From positions 1 through 9,947 of the forward strand of contig PXDL01000021.1 in assembly GCA_003566395.1 (NCBI GenBank): 9,947 bases of DNA. Direction: 5' to 3'. The DNA is from Balneolia bacterium (GTDB taxonomy: Bacteria > Bacteroidota > Rhodothermia > Balneolales > Cyclonatronaceae). Position numbers and translations under genes: made by a program. Position 1 is the stretch's first letter. The number at the start of each line of letters is the position of its first letter. The notes below the pieces were generated by a model that saw only the letters and a program-made list of their open reading frames with translations, had not been told where the DNA came from and did not search any database. Below are positions 8,592 to 9,947 of the stretch, piece by piece.

Positions 8592-8619
8592 TTTGGCTTG
8601 TTGGGTTGATTATTGAGTT

Positions 8620-8639
8620 CAACCGGCCGTAGCCGATTG
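8620..8639 (-). other. Intercistronic RNA hairpin upstream of gene 2
   Basis: On the minus strand CAATCGGC, loop TACG, GCCGGTTG forms an 8-bp stem with one G-U pair and a TACG tetraloop closed by C-G, a stable class. It lies between the stop at 8657 and the start at 8591. No T-tract follows it in the direction of the genes, so it does not look like a terminator for them. On the opposite strand the stem has one mismatch but is followed by TTTTATT at 8640-8646. A competing 6-bp stem (GGTTGA at 8624-8619 with TCAACC at 8609-8604) shares its 3' arm. The role may be mRNA stability or translation control. Confidence 0.4.
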
Positions 8640-8656
8640 TTTTATTCAGGCGTGTA

Positions 8657-9947
8657 TCACTTTATGATTGCAAATCTACCTCGCTGTACGTGGCCCGAAT
8701 CGCGGTCACGCACGGTGTAAAGATAGAGTCCTGTGCTCAGGTTTTGTCGTGCTTCTGAGAGTAGATCCCAGGCGTGTTCACCCCCGGGTAAAATGCGGTT
8801 ATCTGAGCTGAAATCACGGAACCAGCGGGTGTCGCCGGAATAGGTTTCAGCGTCGTGATCCAATTCTGCCACGATTTCTCCGGCAAGGGTGTACACCCGG
8901 ACCTGAGCTCTTGCAGGCAGGTTGTAAAACATGATTTTTCTGGTAAACGGCGTGGCTCCGTCCCAAGCGGCATTTACTCGGTACGGATTGGGATATACCC
9001 CTACCTGATACTGAGCATCGCTGCTGCTGAAATTTTCGTTGGGAGCCGTACCGGGGAAAACGCGAATTGCGTTCGCATTTACAGAAGTTTCAAGAGGAGG
9101 AGAATCCCCGTCGCCGCTATCAAAGGCCGTTACGGCGAACAAGTATTGCCACCCGCTCAGCAGGCCGCTTACATCGAAACGGTAGTGGTATTCCACCGGA
9201 TCATCGGGGAAGGTTACCGGTTGGTCAAGACGGATTTCATCGAAGCCGGTGTTAAAACCCACGGGGGCATTGGGGTCGTCCCACTCCCGCAGCATTTGAG
9301 CCGAAGAGGAAATGGTTCCGTCTAAATCATCCCCGATTTTTGATCGGTAAAGCCGGTATCCCGCAAAGTCTTCTTCACCTGAAACCGGATCGACCGAAAA
9401 TTCTGCACGGTTGTCCCAGTAAATGCTGGCGATACCTGCATCCAGTTCTATACGAATCCGGGGTACATCCGGCGGCTCGGGGACCACGAAACGATCGCGT
9501 GTGCCGTCGGCGGCTTCTTGTCCGTCGAACAGACGAAATGCCCAGTCGATCGTTTCTCTCAGATTCGCCCGGGAGTCCTCGTTGTCGAGATCATCCACAT
9601 TATTCACAGTACCCGGAACCAAATTCTGAAACTCATCGGGCATCAGCGCGGCAACAAAGGCCACATAAATTGAAATAGTTTCACCCGGCTCTACCTCGGG
9701 AAAGGGGCCGAGGGAATTTAGCTGAATGTAATTTCCATTTGATGTAAATCCGTCGTTACGAAGCTGCTCTCTGAAATCATCGAAGGTGCGGTTATCACCG
9801 GGGGGAAGCAGGTTTTCAGGCCAGTTTCCCGACATACGCTCAAAGCGCTGAAGGTCGTCGTTCGGGCGGGTAAAGGCTCCGGTTCCGGCACCGAACAACC
9901 AGAAATCCGGGCTTACGACGGGTATTTCATCTTCAGGGATACCTGCC
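8657..9947 (-). CDS. Partial secreted protein with FnIII-like domain and C-terminal sorting (FlgD/T9SS-like) domain, 5' end outside window
   Basis: The frame is open to the right edge, so only the last 429 residues are seen; the TTG at 9898 is an ordinary Leu codon and not a start. Residue numbers count from the edge. The first 150 residues (including PEVEPGETISIYVAFVAAL) are a beta-rich region typical of large FCB surface proteins. About 160-291 is FnIII-like, with IASIYWDNRAE, FAGYRLYRS and WQYLFAVTAFDSGDGDSP. About 317-429 is a C-terminal sorting domain related to the FlgD Ig-like and T9SS type A domains: VYPNPYRVNAAWDG, RVYTLAGEIVAEL, LSTGLYLYTV and the ending GRFAIIK. Such domains direct proteins through the type IX system to the cell surface. 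The catalytic or binding part, if any, lies outside the window. It is followed after 65 nt by another protein of the same sorting type, suggesting a pair of secreted products. The stop is TGA at 8659-8657. Confidence 0.82.
   Translation of the reverse strand, partial: AGIPEDEIPVVSPDFWLFGAGTGAFTRPNDDLQRFERMSGNWPENLLPPGDNRTFDDFREQLRNDGFTSNGNYIQLNSLGPFPEVEPGETISIYVAFVAALMPDEFQNLVPGTVNNVDDLDNEDSRANLRETIDWAFRLFDGQEAADGTRDRFVVPEPPDVPRIRIELDAGIASIYWDNRAEFSVDPVSGEEDFAGYRLYRSKIGDDLDGTISSSAQMLREWDDPNAPVGFNTGFDEIRLDQPVTFPDDPVEYHYRFDVSGLLSGWQYLFAVTAFDSGDGDSPPLETSVNANAIRVFPGTAPNENFSSSDAQYQVGVYPNPYRVNAAWDGATPFTRKIMFYNLPARAQVRVYTLAGEIVAELDHDAETYSGDTRWFRDFSSDNRILPGGEHAWDLLSEARQNLSTGLYLYTVRDRDSGHVQRGRFAIIK

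Noticed and set aside
8671..8678. TAGATTTG on the minus strand, matching the Bacteroidota -7 box TAnnTTTG, as a promoter for gene 2
   Set aside because: It lies within the last codons of gene 1 and no TTTG -33 box is found at the right distance; the 8-base match with two free positions is expected by chance.
9899..9947. Gene 1 starting within the window at 9898
   Set aside because: The frame stays open to the edge with no stop and the codon at 9898 is TTG in the middle of a normal coding stretch, so the gene is truncated.

Overview
The window is a fragment of chromosome from a bacterium of the Fibrobacterota–Chlorobiota–Bacteroidota group, most likely Balneolota/Rhodothermota. The main reasons are a T9SS-type C-terminal sorting domain with a YPNPFNPTT motif, a PorV/PorQ-family outer membrane protein, and a large SusC/Oar-type TonB-dependent receptor. 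A supporting reason is that none of the five readable start codons has a Shine-Dalgarno sequence. The phylum is an inference from motif style, not from a marker gene.

All six genes are on the minus strand and cover almost the whole window, so transcription runs from high to low coordinates. In that order they are: (1) the C-terminal 429 residues of a large secreted protein with an FnIII-like domain and a C-terminal sorting domain, running off the right edge; (2) an 820-residue secreted multidomain protein with OB-like modules, an Ig-like region, a CHB_HEX_C domain and a T9SS type A sorting domain; (3) a lipoprotein with two Ig/FnIII-like domains and a Rossmann or amidotransferase-like C-terminal domain; (4) a SusC/Oar-type TonB-dependent receptor; (5) a PorV/PorQ-family beta-barrel; (6) a lipoprotein with a propeller-like repeat, running off the left edge.

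Genes 3 to 6 look like one tight operon: 3 and 4 overlap by ATGA, and the next gaps are 13 and 27 nt. Genes 1 and 2 are separated by 65 nt. Between genes 2 and 3 there is a clear intrinsic terminator (12-bp stem plus T-tract) ending only a few bases before the start of gene 3. One of its arms can also form a competing small hairpin, so this may be a partial terminator or attenuator dividing the secreted proteins from the envelope proteins.

Together the genes encode only signal-peptide-bearing envelope or secreted proteins: two probable T9SS cargo proteins, an outer membrane receptor without a SusD partner in view, a PorV-like protein of the family that carries T9SS cargo, and two lipoproteins. 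A working model is a dedicated surface secretion or assembly module, or an uptake module with its own surface proteins; the sequence does not decide between them. No RNA genes, mobile elements, CRISPR arrays or long repeats were seen, and no intergenic stretch exceeds 100 bases.
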